Below are positions 43,951 to 53,373 of a stretch of DNA of 64,000 nt, one piece after another; the first letter of the stretch is position 1, and every line of letters starts with the position of its first letter. Under the pieces are notes generated by a model, which was not told the origin of the DNA, searched no databases, and saw nothing but the letters and a program-made list of their open reading frames with translations. The stretch is from Virgibacillus alimentarius. GTDB taxonomy: Bacteria > Bacillota > Bacilli > Bacillales > Amphibacillaceae. The stretch covers positions 1 to 64,000 of the forward strand of contig NZ_JFBD01000010.1 of the NCBI RefSeq assembly GCF_000709085.1, read 5' to 3'. The position numbers and the translations under genes are program-made.

Positions 43951-45222
43951 TTAATTTTTGCTATTAAGCGTTTGAAGTGCTGACTGGCGTTTATTCCATG
44001 ACAATGGTGGCTCTGTCGGTATAAGTTCCACCATGTCAATTGCCCCATCAACCGGACAAACAATGGAGCAAAGATTGCATCCAACACAGTCATCTTCTCT
44101 AACTTGTAAATAATCATTGCCCTTTTCATCGGTCAGTATATCGATACATTGATGTGAAGTGTCTTCACAAGCAATATGGCACTTATTACAATTAATACAT
44201 ATGTCATTATTAATACGTGCAACGATCTTATGATTTAAATCCAAATTGCTCCAGTCGGTATATTTTTTCACTGAGACACCGATGATCTCATTTAAGGAAG
44301 AGATCCCCTTATCATCTAAATAATTATTCAACCCTTCATTCAGATCATCAATAATACTGAACCCATGATGCATTGCGGCTGTACAAATCTGTACGCCTCC
44401 TGCGCCCATCAATATAAATTCAACAGCATCCTGCCAAGTTGAAACCCCACCAATCCCTGAGATTGGAATATTAATATCTGGTTGACGTGCACATTCCCCG
44501 ACCATATTCAGAGCAATCGGTTTAACCGCTGGACCGCAGTACCCTCCATGTGCTCCCATTCCGTTCACATTTGGGATCGTATTCCATGTATCCAAATCTA
44601 CACCTATTAAACTATTGATCGTATTGATCATACTTATCGCGTCGGCTCCACCCCGCTCCGCTGCTTTTGCCGTTGCAGTAATATCTGTGATATTTGGTGT
44701 CAGTTTAGTTATTACCGGTACTTCAGCAGCTTCTTTCGCGTATAAGGTTGTTTTTTCCACTAAATCTGGATGCTGACCAACTGCTGCTCCCATTCCTCTT
44801 TCCGACATGCCATGCGGACAGCCGAGATTCAACTCAAAACCATCTACCCCTACATTTTGAACACGTTTAACAATTTCATGCCACTTTTCCCGTTTGGGTT
44901 CAACCATTAATGACGCAATGATGGCCCGGTCCGGGAAGCGTTTTTTTGTGTCATAAATTTCTTTTAAATTGTCTTCAATCGGTCGGTCAGATATCAATTC
45001 AATATTGTTAAATCCGGCAACACGCTGACCATTAAAATGATGTGCACCAAAGCGCGAAGTAACGTTCAATACAGGTTCACCAAGCGTTTTCCATACTGCA
45101 CCACCCCATCCAGCTTCAAATGCTCGCTGTACCTGATACCCAGTATTTGTCGGAGGTGCAGATGCAAGCCAGTATGGGTTTGGCGATGTAATCCCAGCAA
45201 AGTTAATACTTATATCGGCCAT
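43951..45222 (-). CDS. preA: NAD-dependent dihydropyrimidine dehydrogenase, subunit PreA
   Basis: A 423-residue dihydroorotate-dehydrogenase-like FMN protein with a C-terminal two-[4Fe-4S] ferredoxin domain (CINCNKCHIAC and CVGCNLCSIVCPV, about 340-395). The pyrimidine loop reads GCPHGMSERGMGAAVGQ. With PreT it reduces uracil and thymine with NAD(P)H. I start at ATG 45222, 6-7 bases after GGGGGAG. It lies 37 bases after preT. Confidence 0.95.
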   Translation of the reverse strand: MADISINFAGITSPNPYWLASAPPTNTGYQVQRAFEAGWGGAVWKTLGEPVLNVTSRFGAHHFNGQRVAGFNNIELISDRPIEDNLKEIYDTKKRFPDRAIIASLMVEPKREKWHEIVKRVQNVGVDGFELNLGCPHGMSERGMGAAVGQHPDLVEKTTLYAKEAAEVPVITKLTPNITDITATAKAAERGGADAISMINTINSLIGVDLDTWNTIPNVNGMGAHGGYCGPAVKPIALNMVGECARQPDINIPISGIGGVSTWQDAVEFILMGAGGVQICTAAMHHGFSIIDDLNEGLNNYLDDKGISSLNEIIGVSVKKYTDWSNLDLNHKIVARINNDICINCNKCHIACEDTSHQCIDILTDEKGNDYLQVREDDCVGCNLCSIVCPVDGAIDMVELIPTEPPLSWNKRQSALQTLNSKN

Positions 45223-45259
45223 TTTATTCTCCCCCTTTTCATACATCTACTTTCTCATT

Positions 45260-46633
45260 TCAGGCACTCTCTGTACAAGAATCCTTTAATTGCTGATGGA
45301 TGGCATATGCCGTCTCTTTTCCTTGTTGTGCGGCAGAAACTACCATTGCCTCACCAATTCCCTTTCCAAAAATAACGTCACCTGCAGCATAAACTTTCGG
45401 ATTTGATGTAACGTATGTTTCAGGATCTACCTTTACCACACCACCGTTATGTTCTAAATCAAATGCTTCAATGATGTGCATATGTCTCGTCTGACCAATC
45501 GCCTTAACGAGAATATGAACATCAATTAAAAACTCGGAACCTTTTACTTCAACTGGACGCGGGCGTTCACCATTCCCCATCTCTTTTAGCTCCATTCGTA
45601 CACACTCTATCTGTTTCAAATGGCCCCCATGATCACTAATAAGACGTTTAGGTGCAGTCAGCCATCTAAATTCCACACCATCTTGTTTTGCAAATTCATA
45701 TTCAAATTCATAGGCGGTCATTTCTGTTTCAGTACGGCGATAAAGAATCTGAACGTTATCCGCTCCTAGTCTTACTGATGTTGTAGCACCATCTATCGCT
45801 GTATTCCCTGCCCCAATTACAACCACATGTTTGCCGGCAAACTCTTTTGGATAATTTTTATTCTTTGTCTTTTCCACAAGCTCAATTGCATCGTAGATCC
45901 CACCTAAATCTTCTCCTTCTATGCCAAGCATCGGTACTGTCGACATACCTGCAGCAAGAATAACCGTATTGTAATTATCGATGAGTTCATCAGCTATCAT
46001 ATCTTTTCCAATTTCTGTATTTGTACGGATTTCAACCCCTAATTGCTCCACCTGTTCCACTTCCCATAATGAGATATCTTTTGGTAGCCGAAAAGGAACA
46101 ATACCGTGTGTGTCCAACCCTCCCGCCTCTTCTTTCCTCTCAAAAATTGTCACCTGATAACCTAGTCTTGCAAGTTCACGAGCCGCGGATAAACCTGCTG
46201 GACCACTACCAACAATTGCAACACTTTTACCATTTTTTTCACCTGCGTTAAATAATACCTGCTCATTTTTAATGGACCAGTCAGTGGCAAAACGTTGCAA
46301 ATCACCGATCATGATAGGTTTTGTAGAGTTATTTAACACACAGGCTCCCTCACATAATTCCTCTGTCGGACAAACCCGAGCACAACTTGCACCTATCGGA
46401 TTAGCTTCCATAATATTCTTTGCGGAACCTTTTAAATTTCCCGATGCAATCTTCTTAATAAAGCCGGGAATATCAATTCCGGTCGGACAGGCTTTAATAC
46501 AAGGCGCATCATAACAATAAAGACATCGGTTCGCTTCATCTAATGCTTCTTGCGCATTATAACTAGGCTTGGACTCATCAAAATTCTTTGCTAGGTCTTC
46601 AGCTGACAGCAAATTTTGCAGTAAATTTCCCAT
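45260..46633 (-). CDS. preT: NAD-dependent dihydropyrimidine dehydrogenase, subunit PreT
   Basis: A 457-residue GltD-like flavoprotein. The N-terminal domain carries Fe-S cysteines (CLYCYDAPCIKACPTGIDIPG and GASCARVCPTEELCEGAC, about 37-105). FAD binding is at VAIVGSGPAGLSAARELARLGYQVTIFER (about 138-166), and NAD(P)H binding at HVVVIGAGNTAIDGATTSVRLG. It passes electrons from NAD(P)H to PreA. The ATG follows AGGAGG. Upstream, a 21-bp AT-rich inverted repeat separates it from the broken symporter gene. Confidence 0.95.
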   Translation of the reverse strand: MGNLLQNLLSAEDLAKNFDESKPSYNAQEALDEANRCLYCYDAPCIKACPTGIDIPGFIKKIASGNLKGSAKNIMEANPIGASCARVCPTEELCEGACVLNNSTKPIMIGDLQRFATDWSIKNEQVLFNAGEKNGKSVAIVGSGPAGLSAARELARLGYQVTIFERKEEAGGLDTHGIVPFRLPKDISLWEVEQVEQLGVEIRTNTEIGKDMIADELIDNYNTVILAAGMSTVPMLGIEGEDLGGIYDAIELVEKTKNKNYPKEFAGKHVVVIGAGNTAIDGATTSVRLGADNVQILYRRTETEMTAYEFEYEFAKQDGVEFRWLTAPKRLISDHGGHLKQIECVRMELKEMGNGERPRPVEVKGSEFLIDVHILVKAIGQTRHMHIIEAFDLEHNGGVVKVDPETYVTSNPKVYAAGDVIFGKGIGEAMVVSAAQQGKETAYAIHQQLKDSCTESA

Positions 46634-46675
46634 TGATGGACCTCCTTTTGAGAGTTAAATAGTAAAGAAATCAAG

Positions 46676-46727
46676 AGCATTAGTTAAAATATTTTATATG
46701 CTATATTAAAATATTTTCACTAATGCT
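46676..46727. promoter_or_regulatory. Large AT-rich inverted repeat upstream of preT
   Basis: Arms 46676-46696 and 46707-46727 pair over 21 bases with one mismatch and a 10-base loop; the outer parts read AGCATTAGT and ACTAATGCT. It lies 43 bases upstream of preT. A second dyad, ACAAAGTGT/ACACTTTGT, lies about 46783-46820. It may be an operator or an intra-operon terminator. Confidence 0.6.
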
Positions 46728-46854
46728 TCACTAAAGCCTACTCCTTTTATTATAATTTTTAGAATTAATTATATGCTAGACAAAGTGTAAAAATGCTTTA
46801 AAGACGATTAGACACTTTGTATTTATACGATTAGTGCTGATATAAAAACACTCA

Positions 46855-48321
46855 TTACTCATTTTTAAAAGATAGAATGGCTTTTTCAAAGCGTTCTACC
46901 ACTTCTTGATCCCTTGGTGATGTTGTTAAACTTACTATAATAAAAAAAGCAAAGTTAATTAAAAGCCCCCACATTGCTGGATCTAACCCGAGTGGACTTG
47001 ATAATCCCGGAATAAAGGTAAACAAAATAATGAACAAAATACTTACAGTTAAGCCAGTGATAGCGCCATATGCATTTGATCTTTTCCAAAATAGTGCACC
47101 GATTGTGGGGACAATAAGTTGTGCTGTACCACCGAATGCAATCAAGCCAATAGTAACTAAGAGACCTGGAGCAAACAAAGTAAGAAAATAAGCTAATATA
47201 GAAAATATAAGTAGAAAATATCTTCCCATCTGTATTAATTTACTCTGAGATGCTAATGGGTTAGCATACCTTTGATAAAAATCTTTTGTCATTACAGCTG
47301 ATACTGCGTGAATTTGACTGTTAGCCGTTGACATTGCTGCCGAAGCTCCACCAGCTAGTATTAGCGCGCCGATAATAAATGGTGCATACTCCATAACCAT
47401 TAAAGGAAGTATTTGATCCGCATTCACTACACCTGGCATTTTCAATACTCCAGTCCAGCTAACAAGCACAGAGCCAATATAAGTAATCGCTACAAAGGAA
47501 ATTAAAAATGGCATTAAGTTAAATAATTTACCATTTTTTACAGCGTACATACGTAACCAAAGTTGAGGGCCCATTAGAGCTCCAATCGCAGTAATAAAAC
47601 ATAAAGAAATCCATGCACTGTATCCGGAGGACCCCTCAGGTCCTGGGAGAGTAAGATGTTCCGGATTCGACTCCAACATTTGTTTAAACAGAGCTATTGG
47701 TCCTCCAACTGTCTTGGAAATATAAAAGCCAACAAAAAGCAATCCGAAAAACAATAGTGCCCCGTATATAATATCTGTCCATGCTACTGCCCGCATTCCA
47801 CCAATCCAAACATAAATTATGATAACTGTATAAAACAGAAGAGCGGCTAACCAGAAAGGAATAATTCCGCCAGAAGCCACCTCTATTAAATATGCACCAC
47901 CTGTTAGTTGAATTTGTAGATAGGGTATAGTGAATATAATAACTATCAAACCAACAATAATACGTACTTTTTCATTATTATAGAAATCCCCTAATAAGTC
48001 AGAAGGCGTTACATAGTTAAACTTTTTTCCTAAATACCAAATTCTTTTTCCTACAAAAAAATACAAAAAACCAAATAATATATTCCACGCAAAAGCAGTC
48101 AAGTAGACTGGCCCCTCGATATAAAATGAGGCATTAGATCCAAGAAAAGCGAATGCGCTCCACCATGTGGCTGATACAGTAAAAAAAGCAGCTACAGATC
48201 CCATATCTCTCCCCTAAATAAAATAATCATCACTGGAACCTTTTGACTTTGCCGATGCAATAAATCCTATTATTAAAGGGAGGATCATAAAAAGAGCAAT
48301 AATAATAACTCCAATAGTCAT
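46855..48321 (-). pseudogene. SSS-family sodium:solute symporter interrupted by an in-frame TAG
   Basis: Reading from ATG 48321 (ribosome site AAGGGTGAG) gives a first membrane helix (MTIGVIIIALFMILPLIIGFIAS), then SSDDYFI, then TAG at 48214-48216, and in the same frame GRDMGSVAAFFTVSATWWSAFAFLG and about 440 further residues of an intact sodium:solute symporter. The stop falls in the conserved D-Y-F-x-x-G-R motif, and TAG is one base from CAG. A short GGGGAGA precedes the ATG at 48204, so re-initiation could make a protein lacking helix 1. A DUF3311 gene lies just upstream, the usual partner for this class. Confidence 0.88.
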
Positions 48322-48347
48322 AAATACTCACCCTTAAAAATTTACTT

Positions 48348-48551
48348 TTATTTTCCCCAGTTCAATTTATACGCAATAAAAAAGATAGTGGTACAAAAAG
48401 CCCACCAAAACAACACCCAGGCAACTAAGAAGGGAAGGCCAAAAATCATTGGTTCTATGGAATTAGCAAGTAAGATAAGAGGACTCTCTAACATAACTAA
48501 ACCAATAACGGGCGCCACAATAAAAAAAATCCGTAATCCATTTCTTTTCAA
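48348..48551 (-). CDS. DUF3311-type small membrane subunit of a symporter
   Basis: A 67-residue protein with two membrane helices, matching DUF3311 (PFLVAWVLFWWAFCTTIFFIAYKLN). Genes of this family sit before SSS symporters and are thought to help them. I start it at TTG 48551, 7 bases after AAAGGAAG; a frame from 48602 lacks such a site. It ends 26 bases before the symporter's start. Confidence 0.8.
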   Translation of the reverse strand: MKRNGLRIFFIVAPVIGLVMLESPLILLANSIEPMIFGLPFLVAWVLFWWAFCTTIFFIAYKLNWGK

Positions 48552-48677
48552 ATTAATCTTCCTTTCTGTGTTAAATATAAAACACGGGAGATCTACTGAC
48601 ACAAAAAGATATCAAACAATTAATGAAAACACATGGAGTTAAACACAGACTATCAGTCTTATTTGGTCCTAATTTAT

Positions 48678-49820
48678 TTAATATTCAAGTGCTAACATTT
48701 TAAATATCTCAACGCATTTCTCAATTTCTTCTATATATACCCACTCGTCAATTGTATGGGCTTGTTCAAGATTTCCTGGGCCAAAACAAATTGCATTTTT
48801 ATTATTTAATTTCCATGAAACCACAGCTGCATCAGTGTATGCTACATATCCACCTTGAACAGGTTCGGTATTTAGAATCCTTTTATATCCCTTTGATAGC
48901 AATTTAACCACCTCAGCATAGTCAGGTACTTCAACTGGCGGGCGCTGTAGACCAAGATTATTAATCTCCACTTTAGCTCCTGGTATTCTTGCTAGACCAC
49001 GATTAACTGACTTTTCTATAATTTTATTTGCAGTTTTATCATCCAAAGGCGGAACAATTCTAAAGTCTATTTCAGCTCTTGCTTGGTCAGGAACTACATT
49101 CGTTTTGGTCCCACCTGCTATCTTTCCAATGGATAACAAAGATTTCCCTAAATATTTGTTATCAAAAGGAAGACCATTCACAACTGATTTGATTTCACAT
49201 AAAATTTCAGCCAATGCATGGTTCGCATCAACTCCTCTTTCTGCATGACCGCCATGTGATGACTTTCCGTATGTTTTTATTTCATACCACATAACACCAC
49301 GGTGAGCACGAACAATTTCCAAATTTGTTGGTTCCGGTGCAATAGTCATCGTTGAAGAATCTATATAATTGGATTGTAAAAATTTCATTACACCTTTCAT
49401 TCCAGGTCCCTCTTCGTCAACAGATACCACAACAATAAAATCCCCGGGTAACGATGGTTCTTTGCTTGCTTCTTTTAAGGCATAAAGAGCCGATGCAAGA
49501 CCAGACTTCATATCAGCGGATCCACGTCCAAATAGTTTATCACCTACTATTTCGCCGCCAAATGGATCTTGTGTCCATTCCTCACCGGCCGGTACAGTAT
49601 CACAGTGAGCAATTAATACAATAGGAGCACGTTTTCCCTTTCCGGGAATTCGAGCAATAACATTGTTTCGATTCAGCTCAACTTCCTGTAATTGATAGGG
49701 AATATCTTCTTTTTCAAGCCATTCACAAATAAATTCAGTTACTCTTTTTTCGGTATTAATAGGATTTCCGGAGTTTATTTTAACTAACTTTGAGGTAAGT
49801 TCAACAGCCGAATGTAGCAT
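48678..49820 (-). CDS. M20-family peptidase / deacylase (ArgE/DapE-like)
   Basis: A 380-residue M20A-type metallohydrolase. Zinc and catalytic motifs are LIAHCDTVPAG (about 70-79), LFGRGSADMKSGLA, and VDEEGPGMKG with the general-base Glu. The lid domain has the THAERGVDANHALAE-like dimer His region (SSHGGHAERG). It hydrolyses an N-acyl or peptide bond. In this cluster it might act on an N-acylated or carbamoylated intermediate, but no specific substrate is shown. It lies downstream of a terminator, so it probably begins a separate transcript that includes the symporter. Confidence 0.85.
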   Translation of the reverse strand: MLHSAVELTSKLVKINSGNPINTEKRVTEFICEWLEKEDIPYQLQEVELNRNNVIARIPGKGKRAPIVLIAHCDTVPAGEEWTQDPFGGEIVGDKLFGRGSADMKSGLASALYALKEASKEPSLPGDFIVVVSVDEEGPGMKGVMKFLQSNYIDSSTMTIAPEPTNLEIVRAHRGVMWYEIKTYGKSSHGGHAERGVDANHALAEILCEIKSVVNGLPFDNKYLGKSLLSIGKIAGGTKTNVVPDQARAEIDFRIVPPLDDKTANKIIEKSVNRGLARIPGAKVEINNLGLQRPPVEVPDYAEVVKLLSKGYKRILNTEPVQGGYVAYTDAAVVSWKLNNKNAICFGPGNLEQAHTIDEWVYIEEIEKCVEIFKMLALEY

Positions 49821-49892
49821 TAAAAGTCCTCCGTTTCTTTCTTGTTATCTATCGTTATAACCTAATTTTGTACGACGAACCATTTTATACGA

Positions 49893-49941
49893 GAAAATCA
49901 GTCATTGGAATCCTGATTTTGGAACCAGGATTCCAATGACT
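49893..49941 (-). terminator. Terminator after the aminotransferase gene
   Basis: A perfect 16-bp stem, AGTCATTGGAATCCTG (49900-49915) with 49926-49941, is followed on the minus strand by GATTTTC. It splits the pyrimidine locus into two transcripts. Confidence 0.85.
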
Positions 49942-49943
49942 AT

Positions 49944-51290
49944 TTAAAGTTGTGCAAAAGCCTTCTTCACCGTATTCACTATAAACTTTAAATCGTCATC
50001 TGTTATACTAAGCGGTGGACTAAGTTGTAATATATTATTAAATCCGGCAACCGTATCGCCATTCTTTCCAATAATCAATCCTTGTTTCTTACAAAAACCA
50101 ATGATTTTATCAACCTTTTCTACGGCAGCTGGTTCTTTTGTATCCTTATCTTCAACCAATTCAATCCCCATCATTAAACCTTTACCACGAACATCGCCAA
50201 CATTCGGATGATCTTTTAGATCAGTCATCTCCTCCAAAAGTTTTGCTCCTAGTTTAGCAGAGCGCTCCACAAGATTCTCTTTTTCAAAAATTTCAATATT
50301 TCGAAGCGCAACCGCACAGGCTGATGGATTTCCCCCATATGTGTTAACATGACGGAAATGATTATATTCACCTTCTTCTTTAAATGCTTCGAAAATCTCT
50401 TTTTTTACAGCGGTTGCTGATAATGGCAGGTATGCACTTGTAATTCCTTTAGCCATTGTGACAATATCCGGTTTTACACCATAATGCTGAAATCCAAATC
50501 GTTTACCAGTCCGACCAAAACCGCAAATTACTTCATCAACGATTAATAAGGCACCATGCTTTTCACAAATTTCCTTGACACGTGGCAAATAGCTTTCATG
50601 TGGTATCAAAACACCGCCACCTGTAATAATAGGTTCCATAATGACTGCTGCAATTGTTTCATCAATTTCCCATGTCATGACTCGATCAATTTCATCCGCA
50701 CATGCTAGACTTTGTTCTTCCAATGTACCTTTATACGGACTTCTGTACATATCTGGTGGTGTAACGTGAAGAAATCCTTGTGCCAAGGGCTCATATCGGT
50801 ACTTTCTTTGTGCTTGACCTGTCGCAGCAAGAGATCCCATCGTATTTCCATGATACGCTCGATATCTGGCAATAAACTTATGCCGACCACCCTCTCCTTT
50901 TTGCTGATGGTACTGACGAGCCATTTTAAACGCTGTTTCATTTGCCTCCGATCCACTATTGGAAAAAAAGATCACATAGTCGTCGTTAAGCCATTCATTT
51001 AGCTTTTCGCCAAGCTCGATTGCCGGAATATGACTTTGGGTCATAGGAAAATAAGGAAGTGCTTTCATTTGATCGTATGCTGCTTCGGCCAGTTCCTCCC
51101 TTCCGTATCCAACATTTACACACCATAAACCAGACATTCCATCCAGATATTTTTTTCCATTCATATCTGTTATCCACGCACCATCCGCTTCAGTAACTAC
51201 CATGGAGGATGCACCAGCATTGTAGCGGCGCATCGCATGCCAGATATACTTAGCATCTTTACTTAATAAATCATTTGATTTTGTCTCCAT
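49944..51290 (-). CDS. Class III omega-aminotransferase, probable beta-alanine:pyruvate transaminase
   Basis: A 448-residue PLP enzyme of the beta-alanine/taurine:pyruvate type. Features are FFSNSGSEANETAFKMARQYH (phosphate cup), YRAYHGNTMGSLAATG, VDEVICGFGRTGKRFGFQHYG, and the PLP Lys in VTMAKGITSAYLPLSA (about 284). It would move the amino group of beta-alanine (or 3-aminoisobutyrate from thymine) to pyruvate, giving malonate semialdehyde. It is 23 bases after the semialdehyde dehydrogenase gene in the same operon, which supports the assignment. The ATG at 51290 has an AGGGAGGAAAT site. Confidence 0.9.
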   Translation of the reverse strand: METKSNDLLSKDAKYIWHAMRRYNAGASSMVVTEADGAWITDMNGKKYLDGMSGLWCVNVGYGREELAEAAYDQMKALPYFPMTQSHIPAIELGEKLNEWLNDDYVIFFSNSGSEANETAFKMARQYHQQKGEGGRHKFIARYRAYHGNTMGSLAATGQAQRKYRYEPLAQGFLHVTPPDMYRSPYKGTLEEQSLACADEIDRVMTWEIDETIAAVIMEPIITGGGVLIPHESYLPRVKEICEKHGALLIVDEVICGFGRTGKRFGFQHYGVKPDIVTMAKGITSAYLPLSATAVKKEIFEAFKEEGEYNHFRHVNTYGGNPSACAVALRNIEIFEKENLVERSAKLGAKLLEEMTDLKDHPNVGDVRGKGLMMGIELVEDKDTKEPAAVEKVDKIIGFCKKQGLIIGKNGDTVAGFNNILQLSPPLSITDDDLKFIVNTVKKAFAQL

Positions 51291-51313
51291 GTTATTTCCT
51301 CCCTCTCCTGTTT

Positions 51314-52774
51314 CTACAGGCGTGATGTAATCATTTTCTTTTTCGTATAAAATTCCACCCCATCTTTTCCATTCGTGTGCAAATCACCATAAAAGGAGTC
51401 CTTCGCTCCAGAAAAAGGGAAAAATGCCATTGGTGCAGGTACGCCTAAATTTACTCCCAACATGCCAGCATCAATTGTTTCCCGGAAAGTTCGAATATTG
51501 CCTGCATCTCTTGTGAATAAACACGATCCATTTGCAAATTTTGATTCGTTTGTAGTTTCAATCGCTTCTTCTAATGAATCAGCACGGACAATAGATAATA
51601 CCGGAGCAAAAATTTCTTCTTTCCAAATGGTCATATCCGTTCCGACTCCATCAAATATCGTCGGCCCTACAAAATATCCATTACTATTATTTGCTTTATC
51701 TTTTCTTCCGTCCCGTACTAGTTTCGCCCCTTCGCTTATACCCGTTTCTATATAATTGACCGTTTTATCCTTATGGTTATCGCGAATAACAGGTCCTAAA
51801 AACACACCATCATCAAGGCCATTACCGATTTTAATTTCATCTGCTGCTTTTACTAATTTTTCTACCAGTTGATCACCGATCTCACCAACCGCCACAACAA
51901 CAGAACAAGCCATGCAGCGTTCACCGGCTGAACCATACGCAGCACTAATGATCTGTTCTACTGCCTTCTCTACATCGGCATCAGGCATAACAATCGAATG
52001 ATTTTTTGCTCCTGATAACGCCTGCACACGCTTACCATGAGCAGCTGCTGTTTCATATACATGTTTTGCTACCGGTTGTGAACCAACAAACGAGATTGCT
52101 TTAACATCCTTATGTTCTAACAAACCGTTAACTACGTCATGTGCACCATGAACAATGTTAAGCACACCACTTGGCAGACCAGCTTCTATCAATAATTCTG
52201 CTAGGCGATTTGCTAAAATTGGCGTTCGTTCGGAAGGCTTCATTACAAAGGTATTACCACACACAATTGCAAGTGGGAACATCCAGCAAGGTACCATCAT
52301 TGGAAAATTAAATGGCGTAATTCCCCCTACTACACCAACTGGATAACGGAACATTTCGGAGTCAATATCACTCGCAATGGTTGATAGTGAGTCGCCCATC
52401 ATTAAACTCGGTGCTCCTGTTGCAAATTCAACACACTCAATCCCGCGTAATACTTCACCATAAGCCTCCTTATAGGCCTTTCCATTTTCTTGAGTGACAA
52501 GTTTTGCCAGTTCCTCATGATTTTCAACTAAAAGCTGTTGGTATTTGAATAGAATTCTTGCTCTTTTTGGAACAGGTGTTTTACTCCAGGTTTTGAAAGC
52601 TTCTTTCGCAGCACCTACCGCATTATCTAAATCTTCTAAAGTTGAAATAGGTACTTGCGCGAGTATTTTTTCTGTTGCTGGGTTTGGTACATCTTGATAT
52701 TGTTGCGTATTTGAATCCATCCATTTCCCACCTACAAAGTTTTTAAGTTTTTGTGTTTTTATTGATACATTCAT
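51314..52774 (-). CDS. mmsA: (Methyl)malonate-semialdehyde dehydrogenase, CoA-acylating
   Basis: A 486-residue aldehyde dehydrogenase of the MmsA/IolA type. Typical stretches are [65 protein letters not shown], and the nucleophile in [17 protein letters not shown]. This class makes acetyl-CoA from malonate semialdehyde or propionyl-CoA from the methyl form, without an external general-base Glu. It ends pyrimidine breakdown; thymine-derived propionyl-CoA could enter the prpCDB pathway of this window. The ATG follows AGGAGGAAT. Confidence 0.94.
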   Translation of the reverse strand: MNVSIKTQKLKNFVGGKWMDSNTQQYQDVPNPATEKILAQVPISTLEDLDNAVGAAKEAFKTWSKTPVPKRARILFKYQQLLVENHEELAKLVTQENGKAYKEAYGEVLRGIECVEFATGAPSLMMGDSLSTIASDIDSEMFRYPVGVVGGITPFNFPMMVPCWMFPLAIVCGNTFVMKPSERTPILANRLAELLIEAGLPSGVLNIVHGAHDVVNGLLEHKDVKAISFVGSQPVAKHVYETAAAHGKRVQALSGAKNHSIVMPDADVEKAVEQIISAAYGSAGERCMACSVVVAVGEIGDQLVEKLVKAADEIKIGNGLDDGVFLGPVIRDNHKDKTVNYIETGISEGAKLVRDGRKDKANNSNGYFVGPTIFDGVGTDMTIWKEEIFAPVLSIVRADSLEEAIETTNESKFANGSCLFTRDAGNIRTFRETIDAGMLGVNLGVPAPMAFFPFSGAKDSFYGDLHTNGKDGVEFYTKKKMITSRL

Positions 52775-52878
52775 ATTTTATTCCTCCTATTATTGTTCAA
52801 CTATTCTGATTATAATTTTTATAAATGATCGATTCATTAGACAAAAGGTTAATTGATTTTATTTTTTATTGAACATCT

Positions 52879-53373
52879 TCACAATGGATGATACTTGCCA
52901 GTTACTGCATCAACAGTTAACATAAATTTATTTTCTAAGTAGATATCTCCCCCTTCTACAATCCAATATGGGCGATAAAATATTTCCTTCATTGTCAATA
53001 TAATCGGTGGTGGGGAAAAAACCTTCATTTTATATGAAATTGTGTCATAGACAAACTTTTTAGCAATTACTTTCGCATCCGCGGATTTTATTTTTCCCGG
53101 AATAATTGCATCCGTTTGTATTGCTTGTTTTTCAAAACAAGGAAACGTATTAACAATTGCTCCGATTCCGTTAATCCCGTCAATTGTACAACCAATCATC
53201 CCGCCCTTTGGATGAAAAAGACTTTTTCTTTCTAATTTATATTCAAAATAGTAGTAGGGATAGAACACCAATTGATTAACATGAAACAAGTTATTCGCAT
53301 CTGTTTTTTCAAATACAAGTTTTAATTCATGATGATCAAAACGCACATTTTCGGAATAAATGATCTTATTCAT
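52879..53373 (-). CDS. Hypothetical protein overlapping the symporter gene
   Basis: A 164-residue soluble protein. Its C-terminal part (FYRPYWIVEGGDIYLENKFMLTVDAVTGKYHPL) resembles a PepSY-type beta segment, with aromatic residues before the DAVTGK turn. No signal peptide or metal motif is seen. Its start overlaps the end of the symporter gene by 4 bases, so it is co-translated, and it lies 104 bases before mmsA. I do not recognise the family; a symporter-linked or redox helper role is possible. Confidence 0.7.
   Translation of the reverse strand: MNKIIYSENVRFDHHELKLVFEKTDANNLFHVNQLVFYPYYYFEYKLERKSLFHPKGGMIGCTIDGINGIGAIVNTFPCFEKQAIQTDAIIPGKIKSADAKVIAKKFVYDTISYKMKVFSPPPIILTMKEIFYRPYWIVEGGDIYLENKFMLTVDAVTGKYHPL

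Noticed and set aside
43951-45222. Missing active-site Cys in PreA (GMGAAVGQ in place of the mammalian GLACGQ)
   Set aside because: As I recall, bacterial PreA proteins commonly have Val there, so I do not treat it as a defect.
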